From positions 1 through 20,066 of the forward strand of contig JAURZO010000073.1 of assembly GCA_030653405.1 (NCBI GenBank): 20,066 nucleotides of DNA. The letters run 5' to 3'. Below the pieces are notes generated by a model, which ran no database searches, was not told the DNA's origin, and was given only the letters and a program-made list of their open reading frames with translations. This DNA is from Zwartia sp. GTDB taxonomy: Bacteria > Pseudomonadota > Gammaproteobacteria > Burkholderiales > Burkholderiaceae_B. Below are positions 1-8,824 of the stretch, one piece after another; positions within the stretch are counted from its first letter, which is position 1, and every line of letters starts with the position of its first letter. The position numbers and the translations under genes were made by a program.

Positions 1-2473
1 CAATGGCAAGACAAGCTGCGTAGACTGGTTATCCCAAGCGTTGCGTCAAGATGGGCAGAACGTAGGGGTGATCGGCACCCTGGGTGTGACGTACCCGGAT
101 GGCACGCTCATCAAAGGACATCTGACCACACCGGATGTGATTTCGGTCCATCGGACGCTTGCGAGCTTGCGTGATGCTGGAGCTGATTATGTGGCCATGG
201 AAGCGTCTTCGATTGGTCTGGATCAGGGGCGGCTGAACCGCGTACGGATCCATGCGGCTGGCTTTACAAATTTGTCTCGTGATCATCTGGACTATCACGG
301 AACAATGCAGGCCTACGAGGCGGCCAAGGCAAAGCTATTTGCCTGGCCTGAATTGCGCTACGCGGTATTGAATCTCGATGATCCTGTGGGTGTGGGTTTG
401 TCGAAAAAGGTTTCTTGCGAGGTGCTGACCTACAGCATTTCGAAGCAGACAAACTCGGCAGCACTGACGGCGAGCGAGCTTCAAACGACATCCGAGGGCA
501 TGGCCTTTGTGCTGAGAGACTCGCATGAGCACATTCACGTGCAGAGCCGCGCCTTAGGTGCTCATAATGTTTCCAATTTGCTTTGCGTTGCCGGATTGCT
601 GCAAGGACTTGGATGGAGTTTGGCCAAGGTTGGTCGGGCACTTGCGAGTTTAGGACCCGTGGATGGGCGACTTGAGTCCGTGCCATCGCGCCTATCAGAC
701 GTTGTCGTACCGCTTGTCGTTGTCGACTATGCGCATACGCCAGATGCGCTGGAGCGGGTGCTGCGTACTTTGCGTGCGCAAGCACAGTCCCGACAAGGTC
801 AGTTGGTGTGTGTGTTTGGTTGCGGTGGTGACCGTGATCCTGGCAAGCGCCCCATCATGGGTGCGGTTGCACAGAAGCTGGCCGACCGAGTGTTTGTTAC
901 CAGCGACAATCCGCGCAATGAATCACCTGCAGCAATTATCGCTTCAGTGGTCGCGGGAATGTCCGGAGACGCTCAACCCGTTCATATTATTGAAGATCGT
1001 GCGCAAGCTATTTTGGAAGCCATCCTGGGCGCCTCGGATGCAGATGTCGTCTTAATCGCTGGCAAAGGTCACGAGACCTATCAGGAAGTATCTGGCGTAC
1101 GTCATGCTTTCGATGACAGGCAATGGGCCCAGGCGGCCTTTGTCCTTAAGCAGGGTCGTCCAATTCAAACCGATTCGCGCAAACTTGACTCGGGTGCGAT
1201 TTTTGTTGCCCTGCATGGCGAAAAATTTGACGGTCACGATTACCTGCAACAGGTTGCTGATGCGGGGGCTTCGCTCGCGATTGTTGATCAGGTAAACGCT
1301 GCGATTTCACTGCCACAGGTAGCCTTAGGGGATACGCATGCGGCGCTGTTGAAGCTTGGCACCGCATGGCGCAGACAGTTTGCGATCCCCTTGATCGCCG
1401 TCACCGGAAGTAACGGTAAGACCACGACAAAGGAAATGATTGCGGCCATTTTGGCGGCCTGGTTGGGTGAAGATAAACGACTTGCTACCGTTGGTAACCT
1501 CAATAATGAGCTGGGCGTTCCGTTGACGTTGATGAGATTGCGTCAATCGCATCAGGCGGCTGTGATTGAGCTTGGAATGAACCACCCGGGCGAAATTGCA
1601 GTGCTGGCGGCCATGGCGCAGCCCACGGTGGCGCTCGTAAATAATGCGCAGCGAGAGCATCAAGAGTTCATGGAGAGCGTGGAGGCCGTTGCCCGAGAAA
1701 ACGCGGCAGTATTTGACTCTCTCGCCGAAGGCGGTATCAAGGTGTATCCCGCAGACGAAGAGTATTCGGCATTGTGGTCGAGCCTGGCGTCTCATCACCC
1801 TGCTGTGCGCTTTGGCATGGCGTCCTCGGCCGAGGTGTGGGCCAGTGAGTTGCATGCGGATGCATTAGGCTCGTCGTTTCGCATGCATCTGCCTGTCGGC
1901 ATATGTCAGATTGTTTTAGCCGTGCCGGGGTTGCATAACGTGCGCAATTCCTTGGCCGCGGCGGCATGCGCGCACGCGGTCGGGACACCTGTTTCTGCGA
2001 TTGTCGAGGGACTGAATCGCTTTCAAGCTGTTTCAGGTCGGATGCAAACACATCGGCTGGCAGACCACCGAGTGTTGATAGATGATACCTACAACGCAAA
2101 TCCAGACTCAGTTCGCGCTGCCATTGATGTGTTGGCGGGATTGCCTGAGCCCAGGGTCCTGGTGTTGGGGGATATGGGCGAGGTCGGGGAAAATGGTCCG
2201 GCGATGCACCGTGAAGTGGGCGCCTATGCGCGCGAGCAGGGCATTAATCACCTGATGACGCTTGGTGAGGCCGCGCGTGACAGTGCCAGAGCGTTCGGTT
2301 CTGAATCCGTGATCGCCGAGTCGCCCGAGAAACTATGTGCGGCGCTCACTGAGCTTCCAGCAAAAAGCATACTAGTGAAGGGCTCGCGTTTTATGCGGAT
2401 GGAGCGAATCGTCAATCATTATCTAAAAACAACAGGGGTGAACCCCAAGGATGCGGTGATGCATGCTCTATGA
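1..2473 (+). CDS. murE-murF: Bifunctional MurE-MurF fusion (UDP-MurNAc-tripeptide synthetase / D-Ala-D-Ala-adding enzyme), 5' partial
   Basis: This is one continuous frame of 823 visible residues from the left edge to TGA at 2471-2473. The window opens inside the MurE P-loop (visible NGKTS), so by comparison with E. coli MurE roughly 115 N-terminal residues lie upstream. The MurE half adds meso-diaminopimelate to UDP-MurNAc-L-Ala-D-Glu; the DNPR motif at 905-916 is the diaminopimelate-type signature, and a GKGHE motif follows near 1060-1074. The MurF half adds D-Ala-D-Ala. It begins near TDSRK (1169-1183), with its own P-loop TGSNGKTT from 1403, then NNAQREHQEF and DDTYNANPDS. No stop or frameshift separates the halves; only about five residues lie between the MurE tail and TDSRK, which in E. 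coli MurF sits near residue 28. Both ligases act in the cytoplasm. The TTG at 41 is not a start, because conserved MurE sequence continues upstream of it. MurE-MurF fusions are known in the Bordetella lineage. Confidence 0.96.
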   Translation, partial: NGKTSCVDWLSQALRQDGQNVGVIGTLGVTYPDGTLIKGHLTTPDVISVHRTLASLRDAGADYVAMEASSIGLDQGRLNRVRIHAAGFTNLSRDHLDYHGTMQAYEAAKAKLFAWPELRYAVLNLDDPVGVGLSKKVSCEVLTYSISKQTNSAALTASELQTTSEGMAFVLRDSHEHIHVQSRALGAHNVSNLLCVAGLLQGLGWSLAKVGRALASLGPVDGRLESVPSRLSDVVVPLVVVDYAHTPDALERVLRTLRAQAQSRQGQLVCVFGCGGDRDPGKRPIMGAVAQKLADRVFVTSDNPRNESPAAIIASVVAGMSGDAQPVHIIEDRAQAILEAILGASDADVVLIAGKGHETYQEVSGVRHAFDDRQWAQAAFVLKQGRPIQTDSRKLDSGAIFVALHGEKFDGHDYLQQVADAGASLAIVDQVNAAISLPQVALGDTHAALLKLGTAWRRQFAIPLIAVTGSNGKTTTKEMIAAILAAWLGEDKRLATVGNLNNELGVPLTLMRLRQSHQAAVIELGMNHPGEIAVLAAMAQPTVALVNNAQREHQEFMESVEAVARENAAVFDSLAEGGIKVYPADEEYSALWSSLASHHPAVRFGMASSAEVWASELHADALGSSFRMHLPVGICQIVLAVPGLHNVRNSLAAAACAHAVGTPVSAIVEGLNRFQAVSGRMQTHRLADHRVLIDDTYNANPDSVRAAIDVLAGLPEPRVLVLGDMGEVGENGPAMHREVGAYAREQGINHLMTLGEAARDSARAFGSESVIAESPEKLCAALTELPAKSILVKGSRFMRMERIVNHYLKTTGVNPKDAVMHAL

Positions 2474-3635
2474 ACTATTCGGCTGGTTAGCGGACAACCA
2501 CATACGCGGATTCGCCGTGTTTGAGTACATCACACTGCGTGCCGTGCTTGCGTGCGCCACGTCTTTATTGATTGGTTTGATTGCGGGTCCTTATGTCATC
2601 GGACGCTTGACGTCACTCAAAATCGGACAAGCTGTTCGTAGTTACGGTCCACAGACTCATCTGATTAAAACCGGTACGCCCACGATGGGCGGTGCGCTCA
2701 TTTTGATCTCAATCGGTGTCAGCACACTCCTTTGGGCCGACTGGACCAATCGTTTCGTGTGGGTCGTTCTGTTGGTGACGTTTGGTTTTGGCTGGATTGG
2801 TTGGGTGGATGACTACAGAAAAGTCGTGCACCGCGATCCCGAAGGGATGCCCGCTCGCAAAAAGTTTTTCTGGCAAGCCCTGATTGGTTTGGTGGCAGCG
2901 GTCTATCTTACATTCGCTGTGTCAGCGCCTGCGACGGCCAACATCTGGCCCTTGATGCGTGACTGGGTGATGAGTGGTTTTACGCTCGATTTGCCTACCC
3001 GGACAGACTTGATCGTGCCTTTCTTCAAAACGATTAGTTACCCACTCGGGGTATTTGGATTTGTCGCCTTGAGCTGGCTCGTCATCGTTGGAACCAGCAA
3101 TGCGGTGAATTTAACGGATGGACTTGATGGCCTGGCTATTATGCCGACGGTCATGGTGGGTTCGGCTCTGGGTATTTTTGCGTATGTTGTGGGTCGGGTC
3201 GATTATTCAAAATATTTACTGTTTCCCTATGTGCCGGGCGCGGGCGAGTTGATGGTGCTCTGCGCAGCATTGGCGGGTGCCGGCCTGGCGTTTCTCTGGT
3301 TCAACGCGCATCCCGCGCAGGTTTTTATGGGGGATGTCGGCGCGCTCGCACTCGGTGGCATGTTGGGCACAATCGCCATCATCGTTCGACAAGAGATCGT
3401 GTTGTTCATTATGGGCGGTGTGTTTGTCGCCGAGACGCTTTCAGTGATGGTTCAAGTGTTCTGGTTTAAGTACACAAAACGGAAGTATGGAGAAGGGCGG
3501 CGTGTGCTGCGAATGGCGCCCTTACACCACCATTTTGAAGTGGGTGGTTGGAAAGAAACGCAAGTTGTGATCAGGTTCTGGATCATCAGCATGATGCTGG
3601 TGTTGATTGGTTTGTCTTCATTAAAGATTCGATGA
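2463..3635 (+). CDS. mraY: Phospho-N-acetylmuramoyl-pentapeptide transferase (lipid I synthesis)
   Basis: This 390-residue polytopic inner-membrane enzyme transfers phospho-MurNAc-pentapeptide from UDP to undecaprenyl phosphate, making lipid I. The family signatures are all present: an N-terminal GPQTHLIKTGTPTMGGALI stretch, the Mg-binding DDYRK (Asp116-Asp117), NLTDGLDGLAI, the GDVGALALGG loop (Asp291) and the HHH motif (His355-357) in PLHHHFE. About ten hydrophobic segments are visible, as expected. The ATG at 2463 gives the standard MLYELFGWLA start. It overlaps the end of murF by 11 nt, which points to translational coupling. The 3' end shares ATGA with murD. Length is slightly above E. 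coli MraY (360 residues) and looks normal for betaproteobacteria. I see no anomalies. Confidence 0.97.
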   Translation: MLYELFGWLADNHIRGFAVFEYITLRAVLACATSLLIGLIAGPYVIGRLTSLKIGQAVRSYGPQTHLIKTGTPTMGGALILISIGVSTLLWADWTNRFVWVVLLVTFGFGWIGWVDDYRKVVHRDPEGMPARKKFFWQALIGLVAAVYLTFAVSAPATANIWPLMRDWVMSGFTLDLPTRTDLIVPFFKTISYPLGVFGFVALSWLVIVGTSNAVNLTDGLDGLAIMPTVMVGSALGIFAYVVGRVDYSKYLLFPYVPGAGELMVLCAALAGAGLAFLWFNAHPAQVFMGDVGALALGGMLGTIAIIVRQEIVLFIMGGVFVAETLSVMVQVFWFKYTKRKYGEGRRVLRMAPLHHHFEVGGWKETQVVIRFWIISMMLVLIGLSSLKIR

Positions 3636-5164
3636 CCGAAGCTGCTTTAGCCCCTCGCTTTGCTTCGCGGGTCCTGATCGTAGGACTCGGTGAGACAGGT
3701 GTTGCTGCCGCCCGCTGGTGCGCACGCAATGGCGCACAGCTGCGTGTGGCGGATACGCGTACACATCCGGCGGGACTCGAAGAGTTAAAACTTGCGTTGG
3801 GTGATGCGATTGTCGAGTGGCACTTAGGTTGTGATGTGTTTGCCGAGACATTGCTTGATGACATTGAACAACTTGTATTGAGTCCAGGCTTGGCCCCAGG
3901 CATGTCGCCCGTTCGCGAGCTGTTGGAGGCTGCCCAAGCGCGCAATGTTGAAATTACGGGAGAGATTGAGTTGTTTGCCCGTGCTTTAAGGGACCTGCGC
4001 GAAACGCAAGATTACGCGCCCAAGGTTCTTGGCATTACGGGTACGAACGGTAAAACAACGGTCACCGCATTGACACGCAGAATGCTCGAAGCGTGCGGGA
4101 TACATGCTCGCGCTGCGGGTAATATCAGTCCCGCAGCTCTGCATGCGTTGATGGAGGCCCAAGATCAGAACGATCTGCCCCAGGCATGGGTGCTGGAACT
4201 CTCAAGTTTTCAGCTTGAGACAACACGGAGCTTGAATCTGACAGCAGCGACGGTGCTGAATTTGACTCAAGATCATCTTGACTGGCATGTCACGATGCCG
4301 GCCTATTGCGAAGCGAAAGCCCGCATTTTCAAGATGGCCGAGCAGTTGATTGTGAATCGCGATGATACGAATGTCATGGCAATGGTTCCATCGCTAAGCG
4401 GCATGAATATAAGAAGTTTCGGTCGTGATACGCCGATGCTCACCGCAGACTTAGGGATTGAGACCAGCCATGAGGTCATGTGGTTATGTTCTTCAGAGGC
4501 AACCGAATTTTTAGAAGATATCCCGACACCGACGCGTCGTAAAAAAAATGCACCTGTGCCACAAAGGCAGGCTGGTCGTCTGGTGCGGTTGATGCCGGTT
4601 GATGCGCTGGGAATAAAAGGGCTGCATAACGCGTTGAATTGCCAGGCGGCTTTGTTGCTTGCGCGTGCGTGTGGTGCAAACTGGGCACCGATGCTGCGCG
4701 CTGCCAGCGAGTACAACGGAGAGCCGCATCGCATGGCGTTTGTGCGTAGCATCCGAGGCATCGACTTCTTTAATGACAGCAAGGGAACAAACGTAGGTGC
4801 CACGGCTGCTGGTATTGAGGGACTTGGTCGCAAGGTTGTTTTGATCGCGGGTGGCGTCGGAAAAGGACAGGATTTTGAACCGCTTGTGCCGGTCGTGCAG
4901 CGTCATGTCAGAGCGGTGATCTTGATTGGGCAGGACGCAACGATCCTCTTCCAGGTGCTGGCACCCGCGAATGTGCCTTGCGCGCTTGCTTCAGATATGG
5001 CGGATGCCGTTGCGCAGGCATTCCAGCAGGCCGAGGAAGGCGACGCAATTGTGCTTTCGCCTGCGTGTGCGAGCTTTGACATGTTTCAAAACTATCCACA
5101 TCGTGGTCGGGTATTTGTGGATGCGGTGACGGATCTCGCACTTGAGCAAGGAGACGTGGCATGA
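3632..5164 (+). CDS. murD: UDP-N-acetylmuramoyl-L-alanine--D-glutamate ligase
   Basis: MurD is the cytoplasmic ATP-dependent ligase that adds D-glutamate to UDP-MurNAc-L-Ala. The protein has 510 residues. An N-terminal UDP-binding Rossmann-like domain (VLIVGLGETGVAAARW) is followed by the P-loop GTNGKTT (residues 137-143), the LELSSFQLE and NLTQDHLDWH motifs, and a C-terminal domain with NDSKGTN and SPACASFDMF. It is about 70 residues longer than E. coli MurD (438). Much of the excess lies around residues 275-330, including a basic stretch PTRRKKNAP; I believe this is normal for Burkholderiales. The frame is open from 3548, but the ATG at 3632 in the ATGA overlap with mraY gives the expected short N-terminus. 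No strong Shine-Dalgarno is seen, so re-initiation after mraY is likely. Confidence 0.97.
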   Translation: MTEAALAPRFASRVLIVGLGETGVAAARWCARNGAQLRVADTRTHPAGLEELKLALGDAIVEWHLGCDVFAETLLDDIEQLVLSPGLAPGMSPVRELLEAAQARNVEITGEIELFARALRDLRETQDYAPKVLGITGTNGKTTVTALTRRMLEACGIHARAAGNISPAALHALMEAQDQNDLPQAWVLELSSFQLETTRSLNLTAATVLNLTQDHLDWHVTMPAYCEAKARIFKMAEQLIVNRDDTNVMAMVPSLSGMNIRSFGRDTPMLTADLGIETSHEVMWLCSSEATEFLEDIPTPTRRKKNAPVPQRQAGRLVRLMPVDALGIKGLHNALNCQAALLLARACGANWAPMLRAASEYNGEPHRMAFVRSIRGIDFFNDSKGTNVGATAAGIEGLGRKVVLIAGGVGKGQDFEPLVPVVQRHVRAVILIGQDATILFQVLAPANVPCALASDMADAVAQAFQQAEEGDAIVLSPACASFDMFQNYPHRGRVFVDAVTDLALEQGDVA

Positions 5165-6354
5165 GCCTTTTCTCCGAAATGACCGCGAGTGTCAATGCAG
5201 TCTCGCCCGGTCGCACAACGATGCGTAACTATGATTTACCACTTGTGATCGCCACCAGTATTTTGGTGGGCATGGGCATCCTGATGGTGTATTCGGCGGC
5301 GATTGCGTTGGCTGACGGACCGCGCGCGATGCAAGTTGGTCGTTATTCGTTCGTGTTGCGTCAAACAGCTTTCATGCTGCTTGGACTATTCGTCTCGATG
5401 ATGGTGTTGACTGTTCCGATGACGGCATGGCGACGGATGACGATAATATTATTTTGTTTCACTGTTTTTCTTCTGGTTCTTGTGATCATTCCAGGCATTG
5501 GGAGAAAAGTGAATAACGCAATGCGCTGGTTGCCAGTGGGTCCAGTGACCTTTCAGCCGTCTGAGTTGATGAAGTTTGCTGTCATTTTGTTTACGGCAGA
5601 TTATGTCATCAGAAAGAAAGAGTACATGCAGAGCTTTCTTCGGGGATTTTTGCCGATTGCGGTGGTTTTGGCCGTTGTGGGAGTACTGCTTTTAAAAGAG
5701 CCAGATCTTGGCGCGCTGATGGTGACAGTTGCAATCGCGATGGGCATTCTTTTTCTGGGTGGTATTAACGCCAGGATTTTTTCTACCTTGGCGGGTGTGT
5801 TGCTCGTAGGCTTCTCTCTTGTGATTTGGCTCTCTCCCTGGCGGCGTGAGCGCGTCTTTGCTTACCTGGATCCTTGGAATCCAGAATATGCGCAATCCTC
5901 CGCGTATCAGTTATCGCACTCATTGATGGCGGTTGGCCGCGGCGAGTGGACCGGTGTCGGTCTGGGTGGCAGCGTTGAAAAACTGCACTATCTGCCTGAG
6001 GCGCACACAGACTTTATCGTCGCGGTGATTGGTGAGGAGCTCGGATTTATCGGCATCATGCTGATCATCGTTTTGTTTGCGGTAGTGGTGCAGCGGTGCT
6101 TTGAGATCGGTCGGCAAGCCATCGCGATGGAGCGTGTTTTTGGCGGACTAGTCGCACAAGGTGTTGGTTTATGGTTCGGCGTTCAGTCATTCATTAATAT
6201 CGGTGTGGTGTTGGGGTTGTTGCCAACGAAGGGACTGACACTGCCGCTGGTGAGCTACGGTGGATCCGGCTTGCTCATGAATATGATCGCGATCGCGGTT
6301 GTGCTCCGTGTTGACTATGAAAATCGTAACTTGATGAGAGGAATCCGAACATGA
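5161..6354 (+). CDS. ftsW: FtsW, SEDS-family septal peptidoglycan glycosyltransferase
   Basis: FtsW is a 397-residue multi-pass inner-membrane protein of the SEDS family that polymerises lipid II at the septum with its partner PBP3/FtsI, whose gene lies upstream in dcw clusters but outside this window. About ten hydrophobic segments follow a short N-terminal cytoplasmic tail. Family motifs include FQPSELMKFA, KEPDLGALMV, the LPEAHTDFIVAVIGEELGF loop with the predicted catalytic Asp284, and the C-terminal VSYGGSGLLMNM signature. It is FtsW rather than RodA because of its dcw position between murD and murG. The ATG at 5161 lies in an ATGA overlap with murD and has a good ribosome site (AAGGAG at 5148-5153, 7 nt upstream). 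It ends in another ATGA overlap with murG. Confidence 0.96.
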   Translation: MSLFSEMTASVNAVSPGRTTMRNYDLPLVIATSILVGMGILMVYSAAIALADGPRAMQVGRYSFVLRQTAFMLLGLFVSMMVLTVPMTAWRRMTIILFCFTVFLLVLVIIPGIGRKVNNAMRWLPVGPVTFQPSELMKFAVILFTADYVIRKKEYMQSFLRGFLPIAVVLAVVGVLLLKEPDLGALMVTVAIAMGILFLGGINARIFSTLAGVLLVGFSLVIWLSPWRRERVFAYLDPWNPEYAQSSAYQLSHSLMAVGRGEWTGVGLGGSVEKLHYLPEAHTDFIVAVIGEELGFIGIMLIIVLFAVVVQRCFEIGRQAIAMERVFGGLVAQGVGLWFGVQSFINIGVVLGLLPTKGLTLPLVSYGGSGLLMNMIAIAVVLRVDYENRNLMRGIRT

Positions 6355-7430
6355 CGGTGACTTCTCCAACGATTTTGATTATGGCGGGTGGAACGGGCGG
6401 GCATATCATGCCTGGGCTGGCAGTTGCCGACGTGTTGCGCGCGCGTGGGTGGAATGTTCGCTGGCTTGGCAATCCAGACAAAATGGAAGGAAAGATCGTG
6501 CCCGCGCGTGGCTACGAACTGGCACCTTTGCGTTTCGCCGGTCTCCGGGGGAGAGGTTTACGCGCCAAGCTTGTCGCACCCTTTTTATTGATGCGCGCGT
6601 TTGTTCAGGCGTGGCGACATGTCTCGTCCATTCGTCCGAGTGTTGTGCTTGGCATGGGTGGCTACGTATCATTTCCCGGTGGTGTGGTCTGCGCTTTGCG
6701 CGCCAAGCCGCTTGTGTTGCATGAGCAAAATGCGATCGCAGGGATGGCTAATAAAGTGCTCTCACAGGTCTCCAAGCGTGTGTTGACCGGTTTCCCTGGC
6801 GTGTTGAGCGGTGCCGAAGTCGTCGGCAATCCGGTCCGACAAGAAGTCGTTGACTTGGCCGAGCCGGCGCAGCGATACGCATCGCGCACCGGGCCGTTGC
6901 GGTTATTAGTCGTTGGTGGCAGCTTGGGTGCCACTGCGCTGAATGAGGTGCTGCCACTGGCCTTGGCCGAAATGCCAGAATCGTCGCGCCCTCTTGTGAT
7001 CCACCAAGCAGGTGCCCAACATATCGAGGCGCTTCGGGCGGCCTACCAGAAAGCGGGCGTTGAGGCGCAGTGTGTGGCATTTATTCACGACATGGCGGAT
7101 GAACTTGGACGCGCGGATTTGCTGGTTTGTCGCGCAGGCGCGATGACCGTGGCCGAAGTCGCCGCAGCGGGTGTGGCCGCGCTGTTCGTGCCATACCCTC
7201 ATGCTGTGGATGATCATCAAACCGCAAATGCGAAATTTTTAAGTGAATCAGGTGCGGCCTGGTTGATGCCACAGGAAAGCCTGACGGGGAAAGAATTAGC
7301 CGCTTGGTTATCCCTGCGTACACGGCATGAACTTGAGGGTGTTGCACGGCAAGCGCGTGCGCATGCCCGTCCATTTGCGGCACAACGCATCGCTGATATC
7401 TGTGAAGAGCTGGTCGGAGTGGTGAAATGA
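6351..7430 (+). CDS. murG: UDP-GlcNAc:lipid I N-acetylglucosaminyltransferase
   Basis: MurG is a GT28-family transferase bound to the cytoplasmic face of the inner membrane. It adds GlcNAc to lipid I to make lipid II. The protein has 359 residues. It shows the N-terminal glycine-rich loop AGGTGGH (residues 12-18, with the conserved His18), GMGGYVSFPGG, LHEQNAIAGMANKVL, the second-domain loop VVGGSLGATALNE, and the UDP-GlcNAc-binding stretch RAGAMTVAEVAAAG followed by DDHQTANAKFL. The start is the ATG at 6351, in an ATGA overlap with ftsW, with GAGAGGAA at 6336-6343 as ribosome site. The stop shares ATGA with murC. Length matches E. coli MurG (355) closely. Confidence 0.97.
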   Translation: MTVTSPTILIMAGGTGGHIMPGLAVADVLRARGWNVRWLGNPDKMEGKIVPARGYELAPLRFAGLRGRGLRAKLVAPFLLMRAFVQAWRHVSSIRPSVVLGMGGYVSFPGGVVCALRAKPLVLHEQNAIAGMANKVLSQVSKRVLTGFPGVLSGAEVVGNPVRQEVVDLAEPAQRYASRTGPLRLLVVGGSLGATALNEVLPLALAEMPESSRPLVIHQAGAQHIEALRAAYQKAGVEAQCVAFIHDMADELGRADLLVCRAGAMTVAEVAAAGVAALFVPYPHAVDDHQTANAKFLSESGAAWLMPQESLTGKELAAWLSLRTRHELEGVARQARAHARPFAAQRIADICEELVGVVK

Positions 7431-8824
7431 AGCATCGAATAGAACACATCCACTTTGTTGGAATCGGCGGCTCCGGAATGAGCGGCATTGCTGAGGTCTT
7501 GCTCAATCTGGGTTATCGGATTTCCGGATCGGATTTGTCTCAGTCGGCGGTGACACAGCGACTCGCTGAACTGGGTGCGACGATTTCATTTGGACACCTG
7601 GCCGAGCACGTCAAAGGCGCTGACGCCATCGTGACGTCCACGGCGGTCGCAAACAACAATCCCGAGGTGATTGCGGCACGTGAGGCGCGTATTCCTGTTG
7701 TGCCACGCGCAGTCATGTTGGCAGAGTTGATGAGGCTTAAGCGCGGAATTGCTGTGGCCGGTACGCATGGAAAAACCACCACGACAAGTCTGGTGGCGAG
7801 CGTCTTGGCTGCTGGAGGTCTTGACCCGACCTTTGTGATTGGCGGACGACTGAATTCGGCGGGCGCGAATGCGGGTTTAGGTCAGGGGGAGTTCATTGTT
7901 GTCGAGGCGGACGAGTCGGATGCCTCCTTCCTGAACCTTCTGCCCGTCATGGCCATCATCACCAACATTGATGCCGATCATATGGATACCTATGGTCATG
8001 ATGTGGCGCGACTCAAAAGTGCGTTTGTAGAGTTTACGCAGCGCCTGCCTTTTTACGGCAGTGCGATTGTGTGCTCCGACGATGCAAATGTACGTGAGAT
8101 TTTGCCCTTCGTTTCCCGGCCTGTCACCACCTACGGCCTCAATAGTGAAGCGCAGGTTCGCGCAACCAGTGTGCGGGCGATCGGGACGCGCATGCAGTTC
8201 GATGTGGCGCGTCAGACGCGCCATGGTGCGTTGCCAACTCTATCAATCGAATTGAATTTGCCCGGCATTCACAATGTTTTGAATGCGTTGGCTGCGATTT
8301 CAGTGGCGACCGAGCTTGGGGTCGAGGATGCTGCGATCGTTAAAGCGTTGGCAGACTTTGGTGGCGTGGGACGTCGCTTTACGCAGGTTGGTGACTTTAA
8401 AGCAAAAAGTGGTGGCACGTTTAGCGTCGTGGATGACTATGGACATCATCCTGTTGAAATGGCCGCCACACTGGCTGCGGCAAGAGGCGCCTGGCCGCAG
8501 CGCCGTATTGTTTTGGCGTTTCAGCCCCATCGTTACACACGCACGCGCGATTGCTTTGAAGATTTCGTCAAAGTGTTGAGCTCGGCGGATGCTGTGCTGT
8601 TGACTGAAGTGTATGCCGCTGGAGAGCCTGCCCTAGTGGCGGCAGATGGCCGTGCTTTGGCTCGGGGTGTGCGCGTCGCGGGCAAGGTTGAGCCGGTATT
8701 TGTTGAAGATGTCGCCGACATGCCGCAAGCCATCATGAATTTTGCCCAGCCTGACGATGTCGTGATTGTGATGGGTGCAGGTTCGATCAGCAAAGTTCCA
8801 GAGCAGCTAGGAGTCAACCCATGA
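7427..8824 (+). CDS. murC: UDP-N-acetylmuramate--L-alanine ligase
   Basis: MurC catalyses the first amino-acid addition to UDP-MurNAc, joining L-Ala in the cytoplasm with ATP. The 465-residue protein has the N-terminal HFVGIGGSGMSGIAEVL Rossmann motif, the P-loop GTHGKTTTT (from residue 112), VVEADESDASFL, NIDADHMDTYG, the LPGIHNVLNALAA motif and the C-terminal-domain segment VDDYGHHPVEM with FQPHRYTRT. All are standard for the family. Translation starts at 7427 in an ATGA overlap with murG, with CGGAG at 7415-7419 as ribosome site. It ends in an ATGA overlap with ddl. The murB gene that sits between murC and ddl in E. coli is absent here, which is common in this lineage. Confidence 0.97.
   Translation: MKHRIEHIHFVGIGGSGMSGIAEVLLNLGYRISGSDLSQSAVTQRLAELGATISFGHLAEHVKGADAIVTSTAVANNNPEVIAAREARIPVVPRAVMLAELMRLKRGIAVAGTHGKTTTTSLVASVLAAGGLDPTFVIGGRLNSAGANAGLGQGEFIVVEADESDASFLNLLPVMAIITNIDADHMDTYGHDVARLKSAFVEFTQRLPFYGSAIVCSDDANVREILPFVSRPVTTYGLNSEAQVRATSVRAIGTRMQFDVARQTRHGALPTLSIELNLPGIHNVLNALAAISVATELGVEDAAIVKALADFGGVGRRFTQVGDFKAKSGGTFSVVDDYGHHPVEMAATLAAARGAWPQRRIVLAFQPHRYTRTRDCFEDFVKVLSSADAVLLTEVYAAGEPALVAADGRALARGVRVAGKVEPVFVEDVADMPQAIMNFAQPDDVVIVMGAGSISKVPEQLGVNP

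Noticed and set aside
1325..1855. A 176-residue minus-strand open frame inside murF
   Set aside because: It has no motif, is His/Arg-rich as expected for the complement of a coding frame, and lies fully within a conserved gene. The same holds for similar minus-strand frames inside murD (4303-4833) and secA (16225-16701, 18067-18633).
3548..3631. Upstream extension of murD
   Set aside because: These residues are the mraY 3' end in another phase. The ATGA overlap start at 3632 gives the expected MurD N-terminus.
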